DNA of 64,000 nucleotides, from assembly GCA_903813345.2 (NCBI GenBank), contig CAIIXF020000009.1:680001-744000 (forward strand), given 5' to 3'. Below are positions 21,818 through 36,800 of the stretch, in pieces (position 1 is the first letter of the stretch; each line of letters begins with the position of its first letter). The translations under genes were made by a program, and so were the position numbers. Under the pieces are notes generated by a model. That model ran no database searches. It saw only the letters and a list, made by a program, of their open reading frames with translations, and had not been told where the DNA came from. Source of the stretch: Owenia fusiformis. Taxonomy: Eukaryota > Annelida > Polychaeta > Sabellida > Oweniidae.

Positions 21818-24800
21818 CTGAAAAACAGAAACATGAACAATTTAAATCTAGACCTCGATATGTGTCACCTTTAGTCCACTTCACTTATCCAGGTTACATT
21901 TTACACCAATCACCTGTATTAACATGGGTGAAGTGCCCAGTACGCATCTTTAAAATCTTCTTGGGGAGAACCCCCAAGACCCCAAAACACTTGTTTTTCA
22001 CTTCACTCAACTCATATTCCCGTGGTGGCATACTTCTCATAAAAATAGCGCTTCACCTATGATTAAGCATGAGATCTATGTGTATATTAAGCAACAGTGG
22101 TATCATTGCAAAAGGCAAATATTGACTTTTTCTTGGAAAAAACAGAATATAAGTAAAACTCTATGAAATATCTCATTTCTGAGAATGTCTCATTGGTAAA
22201 CTTAACAATTAGACAAAGCAAGAACAGTAACACCTGAATATCTGAACGCATCTCTGATTTGAACATCTCTCAAAGTCAACTTTTTTCTCTGTCCCAATGT
22301 TCTATTCTCCAATAGCAACCACTACTGAAAACTTAAACATGTATGTGAACACTTGGTAATCCAAAGACTTTAAGCTGGTCCCAGTGGAGTTTAGATTTGA
22401 CAGGTTTTACTGTAACATGAACACCCGTCAATGTCAATTTTTTTCTCTGTCCGAATGTTATATTGTTTAGCTAAAATGAACATATAAACTCATAACAACA
22501 TTTAAGACAAGCCAAGATGAATGTGATTAAATCTTTTGGGAGCTTCACCTTTCGATTTAAACCCAATTCATAAAAATATGTTTTTTCCTTAAAATACAAG
22601 TAAAACCTCTGTATGATACTTAGTGGAAAAGGTATTGGTCCCAAAGATCTAATGATTAGTTCTTTAGACTGTAGCCCAGCACAGTACTAAACCTACATAT
22701 TTATTACCCAATTTTACTGATTATACCTTTCGCTAGAAAACCTATGTACCCTGTAAGAAAGTAGATATAAATTCAATATCCCAGAGATTAACAATCAGGG
22801 TAAATTTAAAAATGTTGAAGGTTTAGAAAAGAAACAAGTTTTGAAAGTATAAAGTACATTCATCTAAATGAAGAGATGAAAAAATGGATCGAGTGATATA
22901 AATGAATCGAGTTAAACAGTAATCAATTAAGTCAGATTGACCAGCTTATATTACATTCTACATTCTAGATAAAATGTGAAAAAATATTGGAAATGAAAAC
23001 CAACCTCAATGAGCTGCTTTTGTTGTTCTTGTTGTTTCTCGAGCGTATCAATCAGGTCTTTCTGCTTCTTTGCATCTTCCTGCTTCTCTTGTTCAAGTTG
23101 GAGATCCTTCTTGGACTTCTCACCATCAGCTTTCTTATCATTCTTGCTGGCATCACCATCCTTAAGGTGATCAGCATCTGCTATAGCAGTGTCCTGGAGT
23201 GGAGATTTTATTGATTTATTTGGTATTTTATACAGAAAGTTGTTTAAATGGGTCCTCTAAATTTCATCTTATTCTATTTTAAAAGTTCTTTATTTGATGG
23301 GTATTTCACATTGGAATATTTTCCATGTTGAACTTTTCATAGGGAAACTTTTTTCATTTACACGACTCTAAATCTAAATTTAGGAAGTAATTTATATAAA
23401 TATTCAGCGGATTTATAAACATATAGTATTGCAGTGTTTGGTGTTTGAATATTATAGACAAGGAAAACAGGGTTGTGATGTCAAACATGTAGGTCAGGCA
23501 AATGGCTGCTCACATACGCAACAATTACAAACATAGGTGGCACTGCCTCCTTGTCTTCTAGAACATTCTTATTTGATATCATTACTTGAACATGGTTTTC
23601 TATATCTTTCCCAAACAACAATCAATCTTAACAATATCAATATCATAAAAATCTAAAATTATAATACACTAAAACCTGTGAAGTGGAACACCCCTGTAAG
23701 TGGAACACCCCTGTAAGTGGAACATAATTTTGAGGTACCATAGCTGGTGTTCTACTTTCACAGGTTTTACTGTACTTGGTAAAACGTAGCGATCCATATT
23801 AAATACAACAATTTGTATCCTTACAACATAAAAAGTTTATCCTATGTTATAATCAATTAGGCCCAAACAAATTAATTATCTGTTAACTGGTCAAACCATT
23901 TTCTTATGTTTTTAAGGATTTTATTTGAGTAAAATGAAACAGAAAAAGACTGGTCACTAAACCATTTTTATAAATAATTCAAATTAGTTTCTGCAAATTA
24001 GTTTTCTGTTAAGTGGTGCATAACTTTTCATTCAAAAGTATTCCTGATCAAACTCTTTTCCTATATTTTTAAGGATTTTTAGATTAAAATGAAACAGAAA
24101 AAGCCTTTTCATAAGTAATTCCAGTTCAAGAGACGATTAACTTGTATGAGCCCAAACCCTTAATTATATGTATGTATGTAAACAAAAGTTCAATAACTTT
24201 TTCAAATATATCTTTAAAAAAGCTTCTTAACATATAGATGTACATTTAAAGCACATGGGTAAAACATATATAATGAAAACCACACCCAGGCTAAAAAGCA
24301 ATGATACTTTTTTTGGGTTTGCTTCGCTTTATTAAAGACTTTGATTGTTTGGAACCAGATCTTTTTTGTCGAGTATTTTTCCGCAGGTTTTTACGGGCTC
24401 CAACTAACTTCTTACGCTGTAAATGATATGTATGATACAGTACTTGAGTCAAAATCAAATGTTAGAATATCATGGAGAATTGAAAATACAGAATAGATTG
24501 AGTGCCAGGAATAATTATGAAAAGCAAGTATAAGAGGAGGTAAATGTTCTCTTTGAGAGGTGTAAAAAATGGTGATTTCATTTCCCTTTTTAGGCATGGC
24601 TCTTGATCACTAATTTCTCCCTATACAACATATTACTAGTTCTATATATATTTATATCAGGGCATTTGAAAAGCATACAGAATTTTGAAGATTACATAAC
24701 TGAAAATGATTAAGTACTACAACTAGTTAAATTCTACAAAGGAAAAGCATGAAAAGCATGAAAAAGCATGGAAAGGGAATGTTTTCGATTAGAGAACCTA

Positions 24801-27800
24801 GCTATGTTAAGCACCAACAAAAATGCCAAAAATATTAATACCAAATATGGTAAGGTGCTGTGCTTTGAATTCTAGGGCTTTATAATGTTAGGGCATAAAA
24901 TTCCAGAGCTCTAAAACCTCTACAAGATAAACTAAACATATGGAGTCAAATATCGACAGACTTTTTTAGGCCCCCTTTCACATGTTTTACCTTCTCCTCT
25001 CTTGCTGGTTCTTCTTTAATTTCTTCCTTTCCATCTTTCTCAGACTGGAAAGTTGTACAGTAATTACATGGAATGTGAGGGATAATGAGTGAAAACATGC
25101 TCCATGTTGGCATGCTTATTAAGTGGCTGTGTGTTTGGTGATCAATGCATTCAATGAGATGAGGTATTAATCCAATTGTGACTGTTTGTTTTGGTGCCAC
25201 AATATAAGCCCAATTACTTCCATTAATCAGACATAACTCAAGACATATTTCAAATGTCATAATATCTTAATTAAATAGAAAATGAATGAATGGCTAATCC
25301 TTAATCTTTGTCAAAATGTTTACAGTAGTGTGAATAAATGAAGATAATTAATTATCTGATTGTTTACCACTCCTCCATTCCCATCAAACAAAATTTTAAA
25401 ATATTGATTACCTTCACTTAAATTCAACATTTCACTTATAATTCAACATTTCACACCCTCCCCAAATAATATAACTTTAATCTTTCACAAATGTTAGAAT
25501 TTTAGACACCATCCCTAAACCTAATACATCTTAAATATATTTATGGGAAGTCAGTCTATTTAGACATAATTTTGCATCTTTAATTTAAAACATGATTATT
25601 CATACCTAATTGAAACAGAGAGAATGCCAAGTATGTAGTTGAAACGGAGATTTATAGATTTTATGCATTCATGTATTATCTCTACAGTGTTGTATTTAAC
25701 TGGCATTTGTACAAGCTAATATCTACATGTATACAGAAATAAATAAATGAGAAAAAATCAGCCATACCTTGTCTGGCTCATCTGGGGCATGAGGGATAGG
25801 AGGTTCTTGGCGAATTTCTGAAACAGAATAATATTGCATAAATACAAGTTAAATTCAAAGCTATCAGGTTGATGAAAAGTGATTTCAATTTAATTTGGTT
25901 TGCATTGCAGAACATTTAACAATAAATATTTTTCAACTGATTGGCTGTTTTAACTTGGTTTTCAACTCTTGCATTCAATGTATATGTGTTCAATTACTTT
26001 TGGGACAATATTGAAATACTGAACTACTGCCATAGAATTAGAAAAATACATAAATCGGTAAACTGGGGCAGGTGAGTCTCAAACTCAAAGTGTGTCTGTA
26101 ACAAATGGTAGGTAGTGACATTTTGCATGTTATTGCCTTGTTATAACTGAGTTTTACAAGTGGATTTTAAAGCAAAATTTACCTTTCTTCTCATCTATAT
26201 CCTTGGTTTCATCATTGGCATCATCTTTAGCAGGTTTAACAGTTGGCTTCCCTCTTATTGCCTCCTCAACTGAAGATAAATACAAATAACATTAATACTT
26301 TATACATCCTTGGTTTCAACGTTGGCATCATCTTTAGCAGGAGGTTTAACAGTTGGCTTCCCTCTTATTGCCTCCTCAACTGAAGATAAATACAAATAAC
26401 ATTAATACTTTATAGATCCTTGGATTCAACATTGGCATCATCTTTAGCAGGAGGTTTAACAGTTGACTTCCCTCTTATTGCCTCCTCAACTGAAGATAAA
26501 TACAAATAACATTAATACTTTATAGATCCTTGGTTTCAACGTTGGCATCATCTTTAGCAGGAGGTTTAACAGTTGGCTTCCCTCTTATTGCCTCCTCAAC
26601 TGAAGATAAATACAAATAACATAAATACTTCATAGATCCTTGGATTCAACATTGGCATCATCTTTAGCAGGAGGTTTAACAGTTGACTTCCCTCTTATTG
26701 CCTCCTCAACTGAAGATAAATACAAATAACATTAATACTTTATACATCCTTGGTTTCAACGTTGGCATCATCTTTAGCAGGAGGTTTAACAGTTGGCTTC
26801 CCTCTTATTGCCTCCTCAACTGAAGATAAATACAAATAACATTAATACTTCATAGATCCTTGGATTCAACATTGGCATCATCTTTAGCAGGAGGTTTAAC
26901 AGTTGGCTTCCCTCTTATTGCCTCCTCAACTGAAGATAAATACAAATAACATTAATACTTTATAGATCCTTGGATTCAACATTGGCATCATCTTTAGCAG
27001 GAGGTTTAACAGTTGACTTCCCTCTTATTGCCTCCTCAACTGAAGATAAATACAAATAACATTAATACTTTATACATCCTTGGTTTCAACGTTGGCATCA
27101 TCTTTAGCAGGAGGTTTAACAGTTGGCTTCCCTCTTATTGCCTCCTCAACTGAAGATAAATACAAATAACATTAATACTTCATAGATCCTTGGATTCAAC
27201 ATTGGGATCATCTTTAGCAGGAGGTTTAACAGTTGGCTTCCCTCTTATTGCCTCCTCAACTGAAGATAAATACAAATAACATTAATACTTTATAGATCCT
27301 TGGATTCAACATTGGCATCATCTTTAGCAGGAGGTTTAACAGTTGACTTCCCTCTTATTGCCTCCTCAACTGAAGATAAATACAAATAACATTAATACTT
27401 TATAGATCCTTGGTTTCAACGTTGGCATCATCTTTAGCAGGAGGTTTAACAGTTGGCTTCCCTCTTATTGCCTCTTCAACTGAAGATAAATACAAATAAC
27501 ATTAATACTTTATACATCCTTGGTTTCAACGTTGGCATCATCTTTAGCAGGAGGTTTAACAGTTGGCTTCCCTCTTATTGCCTCTTCAACTGAAGATAAA
27601 TACAAATAACATTAATACTTTATAGATCCATGGATTCAACATTGGCATCATCTTTAGCAGGAGGTTTAACAGTTGACTTCCCTCTTATTGCCTCCTCAAC
27701 TGAAGATAAATACAAATAACATTAATACTTTATAGATCCTTGGTTTCAACGTTGGCATCATCTTTAGCAGGAGGTTTAACAGTTGGCTTCCCTCTTATTG

Positions 27801-30800
27801 CCTCTTCAACTGAAGATAAATACAAATAACATTAATACTTTATACATCCTTGGTTTCAACGTTGGCATCATCTTTAGCAGGAGGTTTAACAGTTGGCTTC
27901 CCTCTTATTGCCTCTTCAACTGAAGATAAATACAAATAACATTAATACTTTATAGATCCATGGATTCAACATTGGCATCATCTTTAGCAGGAGGTTTAAC
28001 AGTTGACTTCCCTCTTATTGCCTCCTCAACTGAAGATAAATACAAATAACATTAATACTTTATAGATCCATGGATTCAACATTGGCATCATCTTTAGCAG
28101 GAGGTTTAACAGTTGACTTCCCTCTTATTGCCTCTTAAACTGAAGATAAATACAAATAACATTAATACTTTATAGATCCTTGGATTCAACATTGGCATCA
28201 TCTTTAGCAGGAGGTTTAATAGTTGGCTTCCCTCGTATTGCCTCCTCAACTGAAGATAAATAAACCATCATCTCATTTTAAAGAAATTGTAGGCCAAAAG
28301 CCAGGAGGGTTCAGGTGTTGAATTCTGGTCAGAAATTCTTTCAAAATCATGCAAATCTTAATAGCCTTTGCATATTTGGATACATTAAAATGAATAATCA
28401 AGAGATACATTTTTGAACCCAATCTAGATGTACAAAACATAAATAGCGTTTCCTATAAGGATTGGGTCAGCACTTTAGCATAAGATTTATACCTAATTGA
28501 ACAGAATCTACCATACTTGCTTAACCATTTCATTATACCATAAACCATATCACCATATCTTGCTACACCATATCATTAATAATCTCTTAGCATGATAACC
28601 TCATAAATCATATCAAATGTACATTTCCTCAGCATGAAACTGGATGTACAAATACAAACTTATTTTTTTCAATTCTAATGGTGAGAATTGCAATATCTCC
28701 CTGATATTCAGTGAACCTTTTAATACGAATACCTCTCTAATCTGAACACCTTTTCCTGTGAACATTTTGTAATATATCATAAACTAGCATTGTGAAGAAC
28801 TCTTTAAATGTGAACACCTGCCTAGCTTAAAACTTTTGGCCTGTTTCAGTGGCAATCAGATTATACAGGTTTTACTATATTCCTTACACAAATACATTTA
28901 TACTTTTTTATAGATATGGCCAGAGATCAATATGGTTTCAATAAGGGAAGGACATGGTGAATATGATTTCCATGGAGGGATGTTTTTAATATCAATTATA
29001 TTCCCTGGTGTTATTCACTGGGAGGTAGTATAGAATATTACATACTTAAGTACATGTAATTAATGATATCAACAAAATTTTACCACAACTATGAATATTT
29101 GAAAATGAAGTATAAAAATAAACAAAATTGCAGCTATTACTTTTTAAAGTAAAATATATTTCCTTTATTATAAGATATTTACAAAACTGCTTATCATTAA
29201 GTTTCAATAATCAAGCATTTTATGAGTTCTATCCAAACTTTTCTACATTATGGGCCTTATGTACGACTTTAAAACGCTAGTTTACTGTGATTTTGTATTA
29301 TATTATCAAACAAATGAATCCCAGTCAACTTCCATAATATATAATTTTTTGTTTCATTCTTGATATGTCTTTTTGGATGTACTTCACTCAGTGACATCTT
29401 TATGCAACCTTAGCTTTATCTTAAGTTGTGTTTAAATATCACATTCAAAGTTTGTTTCCTCTAGCATGAATTTTATTGTGCTTTTTGAGATAATATTCCT
29501 GTGAAAATGCTTTAGAACAAACATTACATTTAAAGTTCTTTTCTACAGTGTGAGTTCTATAATGTTGGTTAAGATTAGACTTAACTGCAAATGTTTTAGA
29601 ACAAACATCACAATTGAAACTCTTTTCACCAGTATGAATTCTATAATGTAAACTAAGATGCGATTTTTGAGCAAATTTTTTAAAACAAACATCACAAGTT
29701 CTTTTCTCCAGTATGGATTGTATAATGTATTTTAAAAGAAGATCTATGAATAAATGTTTTATAACAAAGATCACATTTGTAGCTCTTTTCTCCAGTGTGA
29801 ACTCTACAATGTCTGATGAGATCAGTCTTTTGTGCAAATGCTTTAGAACAAACATCACATTTGAAGTTCTTTTCTCCAGTATGAATTTTGTAATGTTGGT
29901 TACAATTAGACTGACGTGCAAATGTTTTAGAACAAACATCACATTTGAAGTTCCTCTCTCCAGTGTGAATTATATAATGTTTTTTGAGACCAGACTTTTG
30001 TGCAAATGCTTTTAAACAAACATCACATTTGAAGTTCTTTTCTCCAGTATGAATTTTGTAATGTTGGTTACAATTAGACTGACGTGCAAATGTTTTAGAA
30101 CAAACATCACATTTGAAGTTTTTTTCTCCTGTATGATTTCTATAATGTAAGTTAAGAGAATACTTAAGTGTAAATGTTTTAGAACAAACATCACACTTGA
30201 AGTTCTTTTCTCCAGTATGAATTCTATGATGTAAGTTAAGAGAAAACTTTCTTGAAAATGTTTTAGAACAAACATCACATTTATAGTTTTTTTCTCCAGT
30301 ATGAATTTTATAATGTTTTTTAAGACAAGACTTTTGTGCAAATGTTCGAGAACAAATATCACATTTTAAGTTCTTTTCTTCAGTGTGAATTTTATAATGC
30401 TGTTTAAGACAAGACTTTTGTTCAAATGTTTGAGAACAAACATCACATTTGAAGTTCCTTTCTCCAGTATGAATTTTATAATGTTGTTTAAGACAAGACT
30501 TTTGTGCAAATGTTTTAGAACAAACATCACATTTGAAATTCTTTTCTCCAGTATGAATTCTCTTATGTGTGTTAAGAGTATCCTTCCGGCTAAATGTTTT
30601 TGAACAAATATCACATTTGAAGTCCTTTTCTCCAGTATGGATTCTATAATGTATGTTAAGGGCTGCTTTTTGTGCAAATGTTTTTAAACAAACATCACAT
30701 TTAAAGTCCCTTTCTCCAGTGTGAATTCTTAAATAATGTACATTAAGAGTACTCTTTTGCATAAATGCTTTAGAACAAACATCACATTTGAACTTCTTTT

Positions 30801-33800
30801 CTCCAGTATGAATACTCTTGTGTAAAAAAAGAGAAGACTTGTATGCAAATGCTTTAGAACAAACATCACATTTGAAGTTATTTTCTCCAGTATGGATTGT
30901 ATGATGTTTCACTAGTCTAGACTTACATTTCCACACTCTATGGCATATATCACAAATATGTTCTCCTTTGTGGCCATTTGCCAGTCCTTGAAAACCATTT
31001 GTATTCATTTTAACATTAGAAGTATCATCATTCATTGAAGGAGCAGAATTATTTGTCATACTTTTGGCAGTGTTAATCCTATCAACATTATTCAACCCAA
31101 CATCAGCATCATGTATCGTTTCATCAACATGGTTTACCATACCATCAGTATCATTGATCAGATCATCAGTATTAATGACCTTGCTACCATAGTCCATGTT
31201 GTTTTCCATACCCTCAGCATCATTGACCACACTTTTTGCATGACGCATCATTCCATCAGCTTTCTTTGTCATACAATCACCATCATTGATCACATCAGGA
31301 GTATTAATGACCTCGCTAACAAAGTCCCTGATACTTAAGTATTTTTAGGTAAATTCCAAATGTTTTCCGCCTAAATTTCTTAGTTTACTGGTCTAATGTA
31401 TGCTGCATGATGTTCAGGAAATATAAATCCAATATTTACTGAATGATAGAAGTTCCAAATAACTATGAGTCCAATATTCATTGAATAATACACAATCTTG
31501 AATAAAAGTAATTTAAGATTGAACAGGCTGGAGGTATAAATATTATTCACGAACAATCCTTTATTTTTATGCTTTTGGTATTTTTGTGTTGTTATACTTT
31601 TATGTCATTTTGTCATATTCCAATTCTACACTAGCCCCTCGTGTACCAGTAACACTGTTACCACAATTTTCCTGGTATTATTGAATTAAATATAATAGTA
31701 GTATCCTACTCCTGGTGTTAGTTGAAGCACTTGTTCAGTTCTAGTGTAGCACTGTGTAATGTTCTAGTTTCCCTCACATTTTATACCCAATTCTAAGTTT
31801 ATTTGCTATACAGATAAGCTTCAGCTCTTTATGAGAATAAATCTTAGTGTTACATGAACCTTTGTCTCTGCTTCTTTATTTACTGTAGTATTTACTGTAT
31901 ATTTACTGTAGTAGGCTTAACAAAGCTTGAGATTTAGGTTATATAAAGTCTAATTTGTTTACTGTAGAAGGCTAACAAAGCTTGAGATTTAGGCTATGTA
32001 TGTAGGGGTCCCACGATACACTATCTTCAATTTCGATACGAGCAACGATATTTACCTCACGATACGATACAAACGATACTAGCAATGTAAGTGCGTAACA
32101 AATAAATTTATTTAATAAAAACAAATACAAGACAAATGTCAACCGCTGAACTTTGAACGTGAAAAATTTCTTTCTTTTTCTCCATTTTTTACTGGAAACC
32201 GGAAATACATTCTACGCCGGATTACGCTAGGCGGATAACAAAATGGAAACGGGACAATGGGTAGATACAATCGTTAAGCTGCTTTGGAGCATGATTTTGC
32301 TGTTTTGGGGAGTTAAAAACGATACAATTTTTTAACCGATATTCAAGGTGAGTATCGATACGCTCGTATCGTGGCGTATTGCTCGAGCGCTCGAGCAAAT
32401 ACGAGCAATTGCGGGACCCCTATATGTATGTCAATAATATCTCAAATTGTGTAAACTGTACACATTCCTTAAGTTAAGAATATGGTTTTGTGCAAATGTT
32501 TTACAACAAACATCACATTTGAAGTTCTTTTCTCCAGTATGAATTATATATAATGTGAGCTAAGATTAGACTTTTGCGTAAATGTTTTTAAAAAGTTGGT
32601 TAAAAGGTACACTTATATATTATTATATAACACGCCTAGCAAAGCATTTGTATGGAAGTCACTGGGAAAGTTAGCGAGCTATACCCACCGATATTGCCCG
32701 ATTACCTCGATATAGCCCCCTTACCTCGTTTTGATTAAATTCTTTATTAACCATGCCAATATCATATCATGTTTAATTTCGATCAAATTCTACTCGCACA
32801 ATGTGTGACATTATTGATATTAAATTATTTAATAACCATGCCAATATCAAGATATCGATTTTACCCAGAATGCAATATTTGGCAAAATAATTCGATATAA
32901 CATTTGGATTTTAACTTTTTGAAACCTTTTTAAAAAATCTGTTCCTAAAATAAACAAAATGGTTCTTTCGGGTTTACGAAAAAGACTGACCCAACCGACC
33001 ACCGTTTTAATTTTACTTTCTTCTAATTTTGCATCCTTTCATCTTTATGTAAAAGACCGACAGCCGACCTCGTGTACCCAACTGTGGAGAGTGACTGGTC
33101 AGTGGTCGGCGGTCGGTGTTTTTCATAAACCTGATTCTTTCACTTCCCCCAAAATTCAAGATGGCTGACACTCTATGGGTCAGATAACATATTATTACCT
33201 ACCTGTCCTATAATTTGGGAAATGTAGGTAGCTTAAAATTGTGTTTGCAAGATTAAAGGCATAAAATAAGGACATAATATAATGCGGCATGCCATATCAA
33301 ATAGGAGTTGCAGGCAAGGTTCATTTCTGTCACTCTTATACATCTTATACTGGTATACCCACAACTTAGTATTACCCTATTCTAATTTTAACATCATTGG
33401 TACTTATTCTATAATTCAGAATTAACATGCTCATATTCAACAAATTGTGTTTGTATAAAACTATATCACAGATCTTAACATTGAGTAATGAAACAGTAAA
33501 TATTTATCCAACAAATTCTGTTTGTATAAATCTATATCCCAGACCTGAACAAGTTGAAACAGTAAATATTTACCCAACAAATTCTGTTTGTATAAAACTA
33601 TATCACAGATCTTAACAAGTTGAAACAGTAAATGTTTATCCAACAAATTCTGTTTGTATAAAGCTATATCCCAGACCTGAACAAGTTGAAACAGTAAATA
33701 TTTACCCAACAAATTCTGTTTGTATAAAACTATATCACAGATCTTAACATTGAGTAATGAAACAGTAAATATTTATCCAACAAATTCTGTTTGTATAAAT

Positions 33801-36800
33801 CTATATCCCAGACCTGAACAAGTTGAAACAGTAAATATTTACCCAACAAATTCTGTTTGTATAAAACTATATCACAGATCTTAACAAGTTGAAACAGTAA
33901 ATGTTTATCCAACAAATTCTGTTTGTATAAAGCTATATCCCAGACCTGAACAAGTTGAAACAGTAAATATTTACCCAACAAATTCTGTTTGTATAAAACT
34001 ATATCACAGATCTTAACAAGTTGAAACAGTAAATGTTTATCCAACAAATTCTGTTTGTATAAAGCTATATCCCAGATCTTAACAATGGGTATTGAAACAG
34101 TTCTGCAAATGTTTATCCAAGTATTTACAGTGTGTTAATAACTATTTCTGTACTTTTATCACTATATCATAACCTATAAGCAAGGATAACGAATTCTTGC
34201 AGAATTTTGATGAAGCTCAAGAATATTAATTATTTCAATCATTGTCTGATCAATAATACATATAAAGATTTCAATCAAGCTTTTTGTCAAGTCTCATAAG
34301 AGTATGCTAGATATAAAGGATCCAGCTGTTGTAAAAGCATAGTTTCCAAATAAATAGGACACAATATCAGGAACATTTGCCTTTTTGAAAAGATTGAATC
34401 CAATTACACTTTCCCTTCTTATTTCTAAGCATAAGTTAATGATTTGTGTAAATAAATATAAACCCTACCTTTGTCTTTATCTGCAAGGGCTTTTTCTTGC
34501 TCAGGATCTTTCAGGATATTATCAGCATCTTTAGGAATATGGATTGGTTCTTTTTCTAAGTCTTGTACTGGTGGTTTAATAGGTTCATCAATGTGGCCTT
34601 TGTCTTGAGAGTAGAGGGTAGTGTAGGTACTGGCAAGGAGGATGGTCACCCCCAGGAAAAGTACAAGCTGTATGAATAGAGTATAAGATGCATAAATAGA
34701 GTACAAATTGTATGATAATATGAATTGGTTCTTTTTCTACAACCTGTATAGACAGAGTATAAGCTGTATAAATAGAGTATGAGATGAACATATAAAGTAC
34801 ATTATTTTTAGAGTTTATAATATTGATATTGTACAGGCATGACACTTTGAACACTATCACAGAAATGCTGTACAAACATGTGAGGCCAGAATTTTAAGCA
34901 GTTTTATGACATTCATTACTTTTAGGATCATCATCTACCAAATTCGGCCTAACTTCTTAACCCTTTCATTTCTGTGGATGTGGATATCTGTCATTCACAG
35001 TAACTCAAAAATATCCAGCAAAAAAATTAGTCAGAAATATAGTTGATCAAAATGCATTTTTGTCAGTAGGGTTAACACCTGTCTTATGTGAAAACTACAT
35101 GTGAAAATGTCTAATGTGAAAACTATTGTACTTGCACTGACAAAAATGTTCAGATTGACATGTGTTCAAATTTCAGTGGTAACAATGGTAATCTATGGCG
35201 GATTGAAAAGAGACTATAGAAGTGTTCACATTTATAGATATTTAAATTAGAGAGGTGTTCAGATAGTTTTACTGTACTTATTGAAAGCCCTGTAAATAAT
35301 TCAAATGGTACGAGGGGTGATCAATAAGTAATGGACGCTTTTTTACACAAATACTTTTTATAGACCAATCCCTTTGATTTTCCTACCAGTGATACATCAT
35401 TCAACTATCTATCATTTCTGAGGATTTGAAGAAAAAATATAAAATACATGTTGATATATCTTTATTTCCTTGAAGGAGGTACAGGTACCCCGGGACCGAC
35501 ATTTACGTCACATATTCAGTTTTCAGCCAGTTTGGCAAATTTCAGTTAGATTTAAACTTTTCATATGCAACATGTGTTGTGTTGTTTGAAATACTTTGCT
35601 GACTGGTCAACACATAAACAGAAAGTATTGTGATGTCAGAGTGTTGTATGGAAGGGGTTTGCAGGTCAATTTGAGAAAGCATTGTGGAAGAAAGGGGTGG
35701 TGAGAGAAGGGAACACCCTACTCCATATGGACATTGCTCCTGCCCACAGATCTCAAAATGTTCAGAAAACAATATCCCTGGACCTCTCAAAATTGAGCCC
35801 AATGGCCAATGCACCATATTGTCCAGATCTGCTCACATGTGACTTATTTATTTCTATACTACTTATTTCTATAGAGAAAGGATGCATGTTTATTGATATT
35901 GATGAAATAAAACAACGCGTGGAACTGCATCTTGCTACCATGTCAGAGAATGGATTCAGCCTTGTCTCACAATCTTGAATTAAGAGGATGAATTGTGTAC
36001 ATGTAGCACTTGATGGAACCTATGTAGATGGCTCTGTGGAATGAATGTGGCATGAATACCACATAGTGATGATAAAATATTCAAAATCAACTATGGCATA
36101 ACAAAATGGGGTAATTCATGACCATAATGGTTTGGTTTGTTCAGCCTGCATTCTACTGCATTGCATGTTAAACAAGCTAAAATAGTTTCAGAATGTTTGA
36201 CATAAATGTCGGTCCCGGGGTACCCATACATCCTTCACAGAAATAAAGATATGTCAAAAGATATTACATGTTTTGTTTTCAAATCTTCAGAGTTGATAGA
36301 TAATTGATTGATGTATCACTGGTAAGAAAATCGAAGGGATTGGTCTGTGTAAAAAAGCGTCCATTACTTATTGATCACCCCTCGTATATCTGTATGTGTA
36401 ATGCATGTACAACAATAGTCATAAAGTGCATAAATTCAGAAAGTGAATGTTTACTTTTTTGCTTAAAAAAATATTTTGTGCAATATAATTTTGATGTGCA
36501 AATGAATTTTTAACTAAGGCAATTCAAGCCTGAAAGCAGCATCCCACAACTGGGAAATCACTTAACCATTGATATGATACTTACCTGAATGTTTTACTTC
36601 ATTTCTGAAGCTTTTAATTCCACTCATTTTTTGCATTTCCCTTCATTTCTATTTAATATAAGCCTGGGCTGTTTATCTCATTAATGAAGTCATTTAATGA
36701 CTTCCTGATTGGAATCCCATGTCATTTTCTGGTTCAGATAACTTACTCAATACATGGTATACATCTTCATATGTTGCACTGTTTGGATTTACATCAGTCA

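Noticed and set aside
29713-30603. Plus-strand and other-frame open frames opposite the zinc fingers
   Set aside because: Shadow frames generated by the 84-bp periodic finger repeats.
33461-34047. Frames with [10 protein letters not shown] repeats
   Set aside because: Translation of the 67-bp tandem repeat; no homology and no exon context.
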